From positions 682,001-746,000 of the forward strand of contig NC_018178.1 of assembly GCF_000279145.1 (NCBI RefSeq): DNA of 64,000 nucleotides, read 5' to 3'. Position numbers and translations under genes: made by a program. This document shows, piece after piece, positions 8,393-17,995 of this stretch (position 1 is its first letter; each line of letters starts with the position of its first letter). The notes below the pieces were generated by a model, which did not search any database, had not been told where the DNA came from, and saw nothing but the letters and a program-made list of their open reading frames with translations. This DNA is from Melioribacter roseus P3M-2 (GTDB lineage Bacteria > Bacteroidota > Ignavibacteria > Ignavibacteriales > Melioribacteraceae).

Positions 8393-10480
8393 TCAATCGA
8401 GACCTCTTCTTTTCAAAAGCGCGTCGACTTTCGGTTCTCTTCCTCTGAAATCGATATAGAGCTGCATCGGATCTTCGGTGCCTCCTTTCGACAGAAGCTT
8501 TTTGAACGCGGCGGCAGTCTCTTTGTCGAACAAGTCGCCTTTTTCTTTGAAAGCTTCGAACGCGTCGGCATCCAGAACCGCCGACCAGATATAGCTGTAA
8601 TAACCGGCAGAGTATCCGCCGACAATATGCGCGAAATTAGTAGTTTGATAACGCGATTCGATTTCCGGAATCTTTCCGAGTTTATCGAAGCATTTCTTTT
8701 CGAATTCTTCCACGTTTTGCAATGCCGTATCGGTCAAAGTATGCCAGTCCATATCGAGAAAAGCCGCGGCAAGATATTCTACGGTTTCGAATCCCTGATT
8801 AAACAGCTTTGAATTTTCTATCTTTTCAATTAATTCGTCGGGAATCGGTTCGCCCGTTTTGTAATGCCTTGCATAAAGTTTCAAAACTTCCGGTTCCAGA
8901 GCCCAGTTTTCCATAATTTGCGAGGGCAATTCCACAAAATCGCGCGGCACCCATTTTGTCCTGTAGTAAGTCGTATTCGACAAGAGGGAATGCAACGCGT
9001 GCCCGAGTTCGTGGAAGAGCGTATTTACTTCGTCCACACTCATCAATGCGGGTTTATCCGCTGTCGGCTTGGAAAAATTACCTACGTTGTAAACGAGCGG
9101 CGTTATAAAGTTGCCGTCGATATTCGACTGGACACGAAAACTGCTCGACCAGGCGCCGCTTCTTTTGCCGTCGCGGGGATAATAATCTGTATAAAAGATT
9201 CCTACGTGATTGCCGTTTTCATCGAGCACTTCAAAAACTTTAACGTCCGGATTATAAACCTGAATGTCGTTTCTTTCCACGAATTTGATTCCGTACAATC
9301 TCGAAGCGACTTCGTATGCTCCTTTCAATACGTTTTCCATTTTGAAATAAGGTCGCAGCATCTCTTCGTCGAGTTCGTATTTTTCCCTTTTTAATTTTTC
9401 GGCATAGTACCACCAGTCCCAAGCCTGCAGCTTGAAATTGCCGCCCTCGGAGTCGATAATCTTTTGCATTTGCTCGACTTCCGATTTTGCGCGTTTCAAT
9501 GCGGGCGTCCACAATTCATGCAAAAACTTATAAACTCTGTCGGGCGTTTTCGCCATATTCACTTCGAGCACATAGTCCGCGTGAGTTTTATAACCGAGGA
9601 GATTTGCTCTTTTTACTCTAAGGGAAACTATGCGGGCAATAATGTCTTTATTGTCGTATTCGTTATTATTGTTGCCTCTGTTTATGTATGCTTTAAAAAG
9701 CTTTTCCCTTAATTCTCTTTTTGGCGAGTATTGAAGGAACGGAATCCAGCTCGGTTTTTGAAGCGTAAAAGCCCATTTGCCTTCGTATCCTTTTTCCGAA
9801 GCGGTCTCTGCAGCCAGTTGAATAACGCTTTCGGGCAAACCGACCAGATCTTCTTTATTGTCGATTACAAGCGCAACCGCATTAGTTTCCTTCAATAAAT
9901 TTTCGCCGAACTTAAGAGCGAGAGACGATATTTCCTCGTTGATCTTCCGCAATTCTTCTTTTTTATCCGGCGGCAGATTAGCTCCGCTCCGTACGAAATC
10001 TTTGTAATAAAATTCGAGAAGACGCATTTGTTCGGCATTAAGTCCGAGCGATTCCTTTTTCTCGTAGAGGGCTCTTACGCGCTTAAACAACTTATCGTTA
10101 AGATAAATATCGTCTTCGTGGCGCGTTAGCAAAGGAGTGATTTCCCGAGCCGCCCGCTGCAACTTTTCATTTGTATTAGCGCTGTTCAGAGCATAGAACA
10201 ATCGGGAAACACGGTCGAGCAAAGCGCCGCTTTTTTCCATTGCCACAATGGTGTTTTCGAAAGTCGGCTCTTCGCTGTTGTTGGCTATCTCCTCGATTTC
10301 TTTTTTCTGTTGTTCGACGGCATATTTTATCGCCGGCAGAAAATGTTCGTCTTTAATTTCGTCGAACGGCGGCGTTTCAAAAGGAGTGTTCCACTTTTTC
10401 AATAAAGGATTTTCCATAATTCTCTCTTGAGGGATAATTGTTGATAAAGCTATAACAAACAAAAGCAAAAAGAACTTCAT
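8393..10480 (-). CDS. M3-family zinc oligopeptidase (Dcp/OpdA-like), probably exported
   Basis: 695 aa metallopeptidase of the thimet oligopeptidase/peptidyl-dipeptidase family. The catalytic zinc motif is FHELGHALHSLL, with the later Glu ligand in the downstream helix. The first 18 residues (MKFFLLLFVIALSTIIP) look like a signal peptide, and the M1 ATG has a proper GGAG site 7 nt upstream. An internal ATG at residue 22 would give a cytoplasmic form without the leader and starts at the NPLL sequence where many Dcp/OpdA proteins begin. It sits within the heme operon, 26 bp after hemH, although no role in heme synthesis is known for this family. Confidence 0.9.
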   Translation of the reverse strand: MKFFLLLFVIALSTIIPQERIMENPLLKKWNTPFETPPFDEIKDEHFLPAIKYAVEQQKKEIEEIANNSEEPTFENTIVAMEKSGALLDRVSRLFYALNSANTNEKLQRAAREITPLLTRHEDDIYLNDKLFKRVRALYEKKESLGLNAEQMRLLEFYYKDFVRSGANLPPDKKEELRKINEEISSLALKFGENLLKETNAVALVIDNKEDLVGLPESVIQLAAETASEKGYEGKWAFTLQKPSWIPFLQYSPKRELREKLFKAYINRGNNNNEYDNKDIIARIVSLRVKRANLLGYKTHADYVLEVNMAKTPDRVYKFLHELWTPALKRAKSEVEQMQKIIDSEGGNFKLQAWDWWYYAEKLKREKYELDEEMLRPYFKMENVLKGAYEVASRLYGIKFVERNDIQVYNPDVKVFEVLDENGNHVGIFYTDYYPRDGKRSGAWSSSFRVQSNIDGNFITPLVYNVGNFSKPTADKPALMSVDEVNTLFHELGHALHSLLSNTTYYRTKWVPRDFVELPSQIMENWALEPEVLKLYARHYKTGEPIPDELIEKIENSKLFNQGFETVEYLAAAFLDMDWHTLTDTALQNVEEFEKKCFDKLGKIPEIESRYQTTNFAHIVGGYSAGYYSYIWSAVLDADAFEAFKEKGDLFDKETAAAFKKLLSKGGTEDPMQLYIDFRGREPKVDALLKRRGLD

Positions 10481-10506
10481 GACTGCTCCGATTTATTGTA
10501 AATAAA

Positions 10507-11469
10507 TTATTCCGGAGGTAAATTTTTGATTACAAGGTCGTAAAGCGCCTCGATAAATAATGGCGAATCGTTCAATCCAGTCATAACAAAATAATTTTCG
10601 ATACCGCATTCATCCGCAACGTGGCGGTATTCGATATCGAGTTCGAAAGATGTTTCGATGTGGTCGGAGACGAAGCTAACAGGAATAACGAGCAAGTGTT
10701 TATGACCTTCCGAAGCCAGTTTTTTTATCATATCGTCGGTAGCGGGTTCGAGCCATTTCTGAGGTCCTACTTTGCTCTGAAAACAGAGATGATACGGATG
10801 CGAATAATTCCGAGCTTTCATAACGGCTTCCATCGTTTCTTTGATTTGAAGGCTGTAAGGGTCTCCCTTTTTAACAAGATAGACGGGCGTGCCGTGAGCG
10901 CTGAAGACCAAATGAATTTTGTCTCTCACATCTTCGGGAAAACGCTCTATCGTTTCGTCGATCCGTTGATTCAGCGCGGCAATATATTTTTCGTGAGTGG
11001 GATAATGATCGATATAAATAAACTTGTCTTCCGGTCCCCTGTATTTTCTTTTCCACTCGTTAAAAGACGATCCGGTCGTTGTTATCGAATAGTGAGGATA
11101 AAGAGGAAGCATAACGACTTTATCGTAATTTCCCGATTCAATTTTTTTTGCCGCTTCTTCCGTAAAAGGCTTCCAATATCTCATGGCAGTATAAACGTCG
11201 TACCGGGAACCAGTTTGATTCAATTTTTCTTCGAGCATACTCCTTTGTCTTTCGGTCCATTCGTTTATAGGCGACTTTCCGCCGATCAATTTATATTCTT
11301 CTACCACTTTAGGAGCCCTTCTGCTCGAAATGATTTTTGCGAACAGTTTTTGACCTACGGGAATCTTAAATATATCCGGGTCCTGAAATAAATTATAGAG
11401 GAAAGGTTCCACGCTATCGAGCGAATCGGGTCCTCCCAAATTAAAAAGCACTACTGCGTTTTTACCCAT
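10507..11469 (-). CDS. hemH: Ferrochelatase
   Basis: Inserts Fe2+ into protoporphyrin IX to make protoheme. I place the start at the ATG encoding MGKNAVVLFNLGGP (11469), which has AGAAGAA just upstream and matches family N-termini; the frame is open 16 codons further to 11517. This gives 320 aa. Family signatures are LFNLGGPDSL at the N-terminus, the catalytic His in FSAHGTP, and SFVSDHIETSFELDIEY with the acidic metal-relay residues. It is 48 bp downstream of hemN. Confidence 0.95.
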   Translation of the reverse strand: MGKNAVVLFNLGGPDSLDSVEPFLYNLFQDPDIFKIPVGQKLFAKIISSRRAPKVVEEYKLIGGKSPINEWTERQRSMLEEKLNQTGSRYDVYTAMRYWKPFTEEAAKKIESGNYDKVVMLPLYPHYSITTTGSSFNEWKRKYRGPEDKFIYIDHYPTHEKYIAALNQRIDETIERFPEDVRDKIHLVFSAHGTPVYLVKKGDPYSLQIKETMEAVMKARNYSHPYHLCFQSKVGPQKWLEPATDDMIKKLASEGHKHLLVIPVSFVSDHIETSFELDIEYRHVADECGIENYFVMTGLNDSPLFIEALYDLVIKNLPPE

Positions 11470-11517
11470 TTTTTCTTCTTTCCGATTGTTGTTTAGCTTA
11501 CTTAACACGCAAAACAA

Positions 11518-12888
11518 TCATATGGTTCTTGAATATTTTGCATTTTCTTTTTCAAGATATTTATCGAAATTCATCGCGATGTTTCTTATCAGCAATCTGC
11601 CCATCGGAGTAACGGTAATTTTACGTTTGTCGATTTCGACTAGATTATCGCCGGCAAATTCTTTCAAACCCTCGAGCGCATTGGAAAAATAGTTTTCGAA
11701 TTCGATATTGAATTTGTCTTCGATAGTTTTGAAATCGAGTTCGAAGTCGCACATGATTTTTGTAATTACCTCTCTGCGCAGCAAATCGTCGTCGCTCAGA
11801 TAATATCCTCTTTCTATCGGGAAGGTTTCGTTGTCCAAAGCCTCGAAGTACTCTTTTTCCTTCTTGTAATTCTGCGCATAAATTCTTCCGATTTGACTGA
11901 TCGAAGTGATTCCCATAGCGTACAAATCCGCTCCGGAATGAGTGCTGTAGCCCTGGAAATTCCTGTATAATTTCTTTTCTCTCAAAGCCACCGCCAATTC
12001 GTCCTCCGGTTTTGCAAAGTGATCCATACCGATAAAGACATAACCGGCAGACGTCAATTTTTCGATTGTCATTTTGAGAATCTGCAGTTTAACTTCCGGT
12101 TTGGGCAAATCCTCGGGTTTAATCAGTCCCATATGTTTTTTAAGCCACGGGACGTGCGCGTAGTTAAAAACGGCGATTCTGTCGGGCGAAATATCGATGA
12201 TTTTATCGACCGTGCTTTCGAATGTTTCGAGAGTTTGAAAAGGAAGACCGTAAATCAAGTCGAGATTAATACTGTGAAATCCGAGTTCGCGCACCCAGCC
12301 GACCACCTGTCGCGTCATGTCTTCCGGTTGAATTCTGTTGACGGCTTTTTGAACTTTGTCGTTGAAATCCTGTACGCCCATACTGATTCGATTGAATCCG
12401 CCGTTTCTTAACGCCGCAAGATGTTCTTTGGTCAATCCGCGGGGGTCGATTTCGCATCCTTTTTCGGCTTCGGGCAGCATTTCGAAATTTGAATTGATGT
12501 AACCGATAAGATCTTCGATTTCGTCGGGATTCAGATGCGTGGGCGTGCCGCCTCCCCAATGCAATTGGATGACTTTCCTGTCCGGCTTTAAATATGACCT
12601 TAACAAATCGATTTCGTTTTTGACGTAGTTGATATATTGTTTTATTCTGTCGCGGTTCCTCGTTACTATCATATTGCAACCGCAGAAATAACAAAGCGTA
12701 TCGCAAAAAGGTATATGATAATAGAGTGAAAGATAAGGCGGATTATCCTGATTATTCGTTCTGATTACCTCGTCGATAAAATTTTCCGCTTTAAACGATT
12801 CGTTAAAATGCGGCGCAGTCGGATAACTTGTATATCTCGGACCGGGTCTGTCGTATTTTTTAATCAAATCAAGATTTATATCGAACAT
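11518..12888 (-). CDS. hemN: Oxygen-independent coproporphyrinogen III oxidase (radical SAM)
   Basis: 456 aa, full-length HemN rather than the shorter HemW-like type. The N-terminus RPGPRYTSYPTAPHF is characteristic. The SAM [4Fe-4S] site is FCDTLCYFCGC (Cys62, 66, 69, with Cys71 after). The SAM-binding GGGTPTHL and the C-terminal HemN domain are present. It decarboxylates two propionates without O2. It overlaps the end of hemE by 20 bp, indicating translational coupling. Confidence 0.97.
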   Translation of the reverse strand: MFDINLDLIKKYDRPGPRYTSYPTAPHFNESFKAENFIDEVIRTNNQDNPPYLSLYYHIPFCDTLCYFCGCNMIVTRNRDRIKQYINYVKNEIDLLRSYLKPDRKVIQLHWGGGTPTHLNPDEIEDLIGYINSNFEMLPEAEKGCEIDPRGLTKEHLAALRNGGFNRISMGVQDFNDKVQKAVNRIQPEDMTRQVVGWVRELGFHSINLDLIYGLPFQTLETFESTVDKIIDISPDRIAVFNYAHVPWLKKHMGLIKPEDLPKPEVKLQILKMTIEKLTSAGYVFIGMDHFAKPEDELAVALREKKLYRNFQGYSTHSGADLYAMGITSISQIGRIYAQNYKKEKEYFEALDNETFPIERGYYLSDDDLLRREVITKIMCDFELDFKTIEDKFNIEFENYFSNALEGLKEFAGDNLVEIDKRKITVTPMGRLLIRNIAMNFDKYLEKENAKYSRTI

Positions 12889-13957
12889 TTCTTACCTGCC
12901 TTTTTTCTTTATATAAAAATTCTTTTTTGCTTTCTTCTTTAACGGCGGCAACGAGAAATTTAACTTTTTCGGGGTCGATATCGGGAAGGATACCGTGGCC
13001 CAAATTAAAAACATGTCCGGGACCTTTTCCGTAAGAATTAAGAGTTCTTACAGTTTCTTCGAAGATTTTATCTTTCCCGGCATAAAGAACCGTCGGGTCG
13101 AGGTTTCCCTGCAAAGCGACTTTATCCCCGACTTGTTTCCTGACCTCGCCCAGATTCATTGTCCAGTCGAGGCCCAGTACTTCCGCTCCGCTGTCAGCCA
13201 ATTTCTCAATCGAATAATGAACGCCTTTTGCAAATACAATAACGGGCTGGTCTTTCCGATTAATTTTTGAGATTACTTCTTTAATATATCTGAGAGAAAA
13301 CTCCTCGAAATCGTGAGGAGACAAAATGCCGCCCCATGTATCGAAAATCTGAAGCGCGTCGGCGCCCGAATCCAATTTGGCTGACAAATATTCTGCAACC
13401 GCATCGGAAATCATTCCGAGCAGACGGTGGGCTGCTTCCGGTTGATTATAAATAAACTTCTTGACTTCCGAAAAGTTTTTTGAACCTCCGCCTTCAACCA
13501 TGTATGTCATTAATGTCCAGGGCGAGCCGGAAAACCCTATTAAAGGGACGCGCCCGTTCAATTCCTTTTTCGTTAACGATACTGCGTCGAGCACGTATTT
13601 CAAATCTTTATAAGGGTCGATCTTTTTAAGATTATTTATTGAATCGATATTTCTAACCGGTTCGTAAAGTTTTGGTCCTTTGCTTTCGACCATCTCGAGC
13701 TTCATGCCCATCGCCTCGGGAATTACGAGAATATCCGAAAAAATTATTGCCGCATCGACTCCGATGATGTCAACCGGCTGAACTGTAACTTCAGCCGCCA
13801 GTTCGGGCGTCTTACACATCGTAAGGAAATCGTATTTTTCTCTCACTTTTCTGTATTCTGGCAAATACCTGCCCGCCTGTCTCATTATCCAAACCGGAGT
13901 TCTTTCCGTGTTCTCTTTTTTACAAGCCTTCAGAAATAAATCGTTTTGTAAATTCAA
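12869..13957 (-). CDS. hemE: Uroporphyrinogen decarboxylase
   Basis: Converts uroporphyrinogen III to coproporphyrinogen III. 362 aa. The diagnostic N-terminal motif PVWIMRQAGRYLPEYR (about 21-36) carries the substrate-binding arginines, and the second signature is PLIGFSGSPWTLMTYM. The C-terminal tail is lysine/arginine rich and overlaps the hemN start. It starts 9 bp after the hemD stop behind AGGAGGAAAATT, a strong ribosome site. Confidence 0.97.
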   Translation of the reverse strand: MNLQNDLFLKACKKENTERTPVWIMRQAGRYLPEYRKVREKYDFLTMCKTPELAAEVTVQPVDIIGVDAAIIFSDILVIPEAMGMKLEMVESKGPKLYEPVRNIDSINNLKKIDPYKDLKYVLDAVSLTKKELNGRVPLIGFSGSPWTLMTYMVEGGGSKNFSEVKKFIYNQPEAAHRLLGMISDAVAEYLSAKLDSGADALQIFDTWGGILSPHDFEEFSLRYIKEVISKINRKDQPVIVFAKGVHYSIEKLADSGAEVLGLDWTMNLGEVRKQVGDKVALQGNLDPTVLYAGKDKIFEETVRTLNSYGKGPGHVFNLGHGILPDIDPEKVKFLVAAVKEESKKEFLYKEKRQVRNVRYKS

Positions 13958-13966
13958 TTTTCCTCC

Positions 13967-14746
13967 TTATGCCATATTTCCTGTAGATTTATAAAACGTT
14001 ATGATTGCGTCTGAAATTCCATCGAGCGAAAATTCAGCCGGCACGATATTTACGCTAACGCCCGATTTTCTGATCTCTTTCTCGGTAGTAGTTCCTATGG
14101 CGCAAATATTACTCTCGCCGAAATATTCAACGGGATTGTCTATCTTCATAATGGCTATGAAATTCCTGTAATTAGACGGACTCGTAAACACGAACAAATC
14201 GGGTTTAACTTCGTTAATCAAATCGATTTTATCCGCCAGAGCCGCCGGATCGTTTTGAACAGTGTCATAAATTTTAATCATCGTAACCCTGGCGCCGAGT
14301 TCCGCAAGTCCTTTATGCAATTCGTCCCGGGCTATCGAAGAACAAGGAATAAGAATTTTTTTATACTCTGCGCCGATATTCTTAAATCTTTCGAGTAACC
14401 CCGCCGCGCTGAACCGTTCCGGAATAATATGAATGTAGAAACCTTTTTCTCCGCATATTTCGGCCGTAGCTTTTCCGGTCACGGCAATCTTTGTTTTTGA
14501 AAGGTCGAGACCGAACTTTTCGGCAATATCATGAAAAACCGAAACGGCATTTTGCGAAGTAAAAATCAGATAGTCGTAATTTCTGATTTCAGTCGACAAA
14601 TCGGCAATTTCTTTTTCATTATAAGCGGGAACAATTTTAATCGCCGGGAAAAAAATCAGATCGGCTCCTTCTTCGGCCAAAGGCTGCAACGACCTGTAAA
14701 TTCCCTCTTCTTTAGTAATCAATATTTTTTTGTTATCGAGTAACAA
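13967..14746 (-). CDS. hemD: Uroporphyrinogen-III synthase
   Basis: Closes and inverts ring D of hydroxymethylbilane. The open frame extends upstream to 15052, but that part lies entirely over hemC in another frame and does not resemble HemD. The mature-looking sequence begins at a TTG (14746) reading LLLDNKKILITKEEG, 2 nt past the last base of the hemC stop codon and just after GGATGA. This gives 259 aa, the normal length. An ATG overlapping the hemC stop (14751) is in the wrong frame and leads nowhere. Sequence conservation is low in this family; identification rests on the two-lobed pattern (FTSQNAVSVF, FTSPSNYRNF) and on position. Confidence 0.88.
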   Translation of the reverse strand: MLLDNKKILITKEEGIYRSLQPLAEEGADLIFFPAIKIVPAYNEKEIADLSTEIRNYDYLIFTSQNAVSVFHDIAEKFGLDLSKTKIAVTGKATAEICGEKGFYIHIIPERFSAAGLLERFKNIGAEYKKILIPCSSIARDELHKGLAELGARVTMIKIYDTVQNDPAALADKIDLINEVKPDLFVFTSPSNYRNFIAIMKIDNPVEYFGESNICAIGTTTEKEIRKSGVSVNIVPAEFSLDGISDAIITFYKSTGNMA

Positions 14747-14747
14747 T

Positions 14748-15683
14748 TCATCCGTTCGATTTAATATCGGACAAAATTTTACGCGCTCCTGCGCGCAGCA
14801 AATCCTTGGCCAGCGTTTTTCCAAGAGCTTCGGGATTTGCGGACGAACCTCTCGCTTTTTTTCTGAAAGTAATCGTGCCGTCGAGACTTGCCACAACCGC
14901 GTCGAGATACAAACCGTTCGATTCTTTTTTGGCATAAGCTCCGATGGGCACCTGGCAACCGCCTTCGAGCGCCTTAAGCAACGACCTCTCGGCGGCTGTT
15001 TCAACGTAAGTGTCGAAGTCGTGAATCGACTCAAGAATTTCGATTGCGTCATAATTGTCTTCTTTAACTTCTATGCCGAGAGCTCCCTGGCCGACAGCCG
15101 GCAATATTTCGTCGACAGAGATATACGAAGAAATATATTTCTTGAGATTGAGCCTCTCTACTCCCGCTCTGGCAAGAATAATCGCATCCCAGTCCGACTC
15201 AAGAAATTTATTGATGCGAGTCGGCACGTTGCCTCTCAAATCGACGATTTTAATATCGGGTCGCAAGTGTAGCAATTGGGCTTTCCTCCTGAGCGAACCG
15301 GTAGCGACCACAGCCCCTTCGCGTAATGAATCGATCGTTGTTTTTTTCTTGCGCGCAATCAGAACGTCTTCAACCGGGTGCCGTTTCGTTACGGCGGCAA
15401 GAATTAAACCTTCCGGCAGTTCCGTTTGCAAGTCCTTTAAACTGTGAACGGCGATATCGATCGAGCCTTTGAACAGCTCGTTTTCGAGTTCTTTGGTGAA
15501 TAAGCCCTTGTCGCCTATTTTCGACAGCGATTTGTTTAAAATTTTGTCGCCTTTGGTGCGAATAATCTTTATTTCAACTTCGAGGTTTTTATCGGATTTC
15601 TCGAGTTGTTTTTTGACAAAATCTGCCTGCCAGAGAGCCAGTTCGCTTCCACGGCTGCCGATTATAAGTTTACGTTTTTTCAA
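14748..15683 (-). CDS. hemC: Hydroxymethylbilane synthase (porphobilinogen deaminase)
   Basis: Polymerises four porphobilinogens. 311 aa. N-terminal GSRGSELALWQA is diagnostic, the catalytic Asp is in HSLKDLQTELP (Asp84), and the dipyrromethane cofactor attaches to Cys243 in LEGGCQVPIGAY. Its start overlaps the hemA stop by 4 bp (ATGA-type coupling). Confidence 0.97.
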   Translation of the reverse strand: MKKRKLIIGSRGSELALWQADFVKKQLEKSDKNLEVEIKIIRTKGDKILNKSLSKIGDKGLFTKELENELFKGSIDIAVHSLKDLQTELPEGLILAAVTKRHPVEDVLIARKKKTTIDSLREGAVVATGSLRRKAQLLHLRPDIKIVDLRGNVPTRINKFLESDWDAIILARAGVERLNLKKYISSYISVDEILPAVGQGALGIEVKEDNYDAIEILESIHDFDTYVETAAERSLLKALEGGCQVPIGAYAKKESNGLYLDAVVASLDGTITFRKKARGSSANPEALGKTLAKDLLRAGARKILSDIKSNG

Positions 15684-16978
15684 TTTTCGTCCTTATTATT
15701 TTCTTCCGTTCCGTTGGTTCTGTTTTCAAGAGCGAATAATTCTTTAATCAAAAACGAATGATTCGCAATGTCGTCCGGATTGACTCCTTGTTCGGCAAGT
15801 TGTCTGAGTTTGATTGTGGGATTATGGAGCAATCTGCCGATAAGTCGGCGCGTCATATCTTCGATTTTATAGTAATCTTCCGGAGTCACTTTATGTTTGA
15901 TTTTTTCGAGTTCGTCTTCGCGTATCGAATCGAAGAAATTTCTGAGCGATTTAATGACAGGCACAATTTCGAGAGTGTTGTACCATGCAAAGAAATTCTG
16001 CATTTCCTCCATTATAATCGATTCGATTTTCGGAATTTCATTTTTTCTTTTCTGAATGTTCTGGTCGACTATAACTTTTAGAGATTCCATATCGTGATAA
16101 AAAACGCTGTCGATTTCCTTTACCTTCGGGTCGATGTCTCTCGGAATAGCGATATCCATAATTACAATCGGTTGTCCTTTCCGTTTTTTTACAGCCGCCG
16201 TCACATCTTCGTAATGAATAATAAGATTTTCCGCGCTCGTTGCGCTTATAATTATGTCGTAATTATGCAAATGTTCTTTGAGCGAAGGGAAAGGAATAAC
16301 GCCTCCGTTAACTTTTTCCGCGAGTTTTTCTGCGCGTTCCATTGTTCGGTTGGCAATATCGATTTTCCCGACGCCTTTATCTCTCAAATGAACCGCGGCT
16401 AATTCGCCCGTTTCGCCGGCTCCTATTATCAATGCGGATTTCCTGTCGAGATTAGAATAGATTTTTTCGACAACCTGAACCGCGGCATAACTGACGGTCA
16501 CGGCGCCTTCTCCGATAGCAGTCTCTTTGATAGCCCTTTTGCCGACTTTCAAAGCCGCTTCGAATACCCTCTTGATTACGGAACCTGAGAAATTTATATC
16601 TTCGGAAATTTCATAAGCTTCTTTTACCTGTCCCAGTATCTGGCTGTCGCCGATAACCAGCGAGTCGATTCCCGCAGCCACCGAGAAGAGATGTTTAACC
16701 GCTCCGCACGAAAAAAATTTCCTGAAATGTTCGTTCTTAAGATTTTCCACCTTTTTGAATTCCAGCAAACTTGCGATTATCTTATTCGAATCCAAATTGT
16801 AATTCGGCAAAAGCGAATAAATTTCCGTTCTGTTGCAAGTCGATATAATCACGCCTTCTTTAAAATTCTCTTTCAAGCGCGATATAAATTCGATAATCTC
16901 ATCGCGGTTAAGGTGGAGCGATTCGAGTGTTTCAATCGGCGCGGTTTTATGATTTATTGTAATTCCGACAAAGTTCAT
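15680..16978 (-). CDS. hemA: Glutamyl-tRNA reductase
   Basis: First committed step of the C5 heme pathway: reduces Glu-tRNA to glutamate-1-semialdehyde with NADPH. 432 aa. Nucleophilic Cys48 lies in STCNRTEIYSL, the NADPH site is LIIGAGETGELAAVHL, and a dimerisation helix forms the C-terminus. It starts 15 bp after the ccsA/hemX-like gene; the product is used by HemL, encoded divergently at 18 kb. Confidence 0.97.
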   Translation of the reverse strand: MNFVGITINHKTAPIETLESLHLNRDEIIEFISRLKENFKEGVIISTCNRTEIYSLLPNYNLDSNKIIASLLEFKKVENLKNEHFRKFFSCGAVKHLFSVAAGIDSLVIGDSQILGQVKEAYEISEDINFSGSVIKRVFEAALKVGKRAIKETAIGEGAVTVSYAAVQVVEKIYSNLDRKSALIIGAGETGELAAVHLRDKGVGKIDIANRTMERAEKLAEKVNGGVIPFPSLKEHLHNYDIIISATSAENLIIHYEDVTAAVKKRKGQPIVIMDIAIPRDIDPKVKEIDSVFYHDMESLKVIVDQNIQKRKNEIPKIESIIMEEMQNFFAWYNTLEIVPVIKSLRNFFDSIREDELEKIKHKVTPEDYYKIEDMTRRLIGRLLHNPTIKLRQLAEQGVNPDDIANHSFLIKELFALENRTNGTEENNKDEN

Positions 16979-16993
16979 TTATACAAATCTATT

Positions 16994-17818
16994 TTAATAA
17001 AATGAATGAAAAGTATTTTGCAGAGTGCTCGTTAAAATCAACGAGACCATCGTAAGGACAAATCCGGTAAGCGAAAATATTATAACTTTTCTGCCGTACC
17101 ATTTCCCGATCAATTTGCTTGCTATTCCCAGACAATATATAATCCATACGAAAAACGTTCCTACCAATTTCGGGTCTCCGTAACTGAAATCGGGAAAAGC
17201 GCTCGGCAGCCAAATTATTCCGATAATCATTGCTACGGTCAATAGGATAAACCCGATCAAGACAGAATAAAAGCTTAGTTTTTCAAGAATTTCGAGACTC
17301 GGCAATCTGTTGAAAATCAGTCCGAATTTATTTGTCTTGAGATTTTTGTAAAGTATAAGAAACAAAATACCGTAGACCGCCGATATTGTAAAACCGGAAT
17401 AACCCAGCAATGCGCTTATAACATGAATTCCGAGCATACGATTCCTGAGCACTTCCGGCACCTGATAATTGTGCTCAATAAAGAGCGAAGAGACAATCTG
17501 AAAAATAACGGGAAAAAAGAGTATGAAAGTTCCCGTTCCCCTTATGTCCGTAAGAAGTTCCAGCAAAAAATACGAAAACGCTATCGAACAGGCTAAAAGC
17601 GAAAATATTTCGAATTTACTCGTTATCGGAGTGTGATCGAATTCCACCGTTCTGAAAATGATATAGAGAATGTGAGAAATTAACGTGACAAAGAGGAATA
17701 TTCTCTTTGAATGCGTGAACTTACTTTTTTCCGAAAAAAAGTCGAAGGCGTAAACAGAAAGCACAATTATATATAAGAACGGCAGCAATATATTGAAAAA
17801 CGAAATTGTAGATAACAT
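16994..17818 (-). CDS. CcsA/HemX-like cytochrome c assembly membrane protein
   Basis: 274 aa with eight hydrophobic segments, matching the CcsA/ResC/HemX fold. The tryptophan-rich heme-handling motif of true CcsA/CcmC proteins is not recognisable; the equivalent loop reads WLPSAFPDFSYGDPK. This favours a HemX-type role, where the protein modulates HemA level or activity, over heme export. It is first in the operon and 15 bp before hemA, the typical hemX place. The 177 bp between it and hemL must hold both divergent promoters. Confidence 0.8.
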   Translation of the reverse strand: MLSTISFFNILLPFLYIIVLSVYAFDFFSEKSKFTHSKRIFLFVTLISHILYIIFRTVEFDHTPITSKFEIFSLLACSIAFSYFLLELLTDIRGTGTFILFFPVIFQIVSSLFIEHNYQVPEVLRNRMLGIHVISALLGYSGFTISAVYGILFLILYKNLKTNKFGLIFNRLPSLEILEKLSFYSVLIGFILLTVAMIIGIIWLPSAFPDFSYGDPKLVGTFFVWIIYCLGIASKLIGKWYGRKVIIFSLTGFVLTMVSLILTSTLQNTFHSFY

Positions 17819-17995
17819 ACTCTATTAATTTTATTTGTGAGCCATAAATTAACAAATTATTAGCAAAAAAGCCCTCGTTCGTTCGTGTTCCGCAAGGTAA
17901 TATTTAGCGACGAAAAGTCGGGCATATTTTCCCGTTGAGCCGAATTTTGGTATTTTTACATAAGCAATTGAGAATTTAACTGAAAAAGGAAATTT

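Noticed and set aside
8351-9394. Long plus-strand open frames over the M3 peptidase, heme genes and hydA
   Set aside because: They are antiparallel shadows of well-supported minus-strand genes and resemble no family.
14747-15052. HemD starting at 15052 (361 aa)
   Set aside because: The extra residues are a frame-shifted reading of hemC; HemD-like sequence starts at the TTG at 14746.
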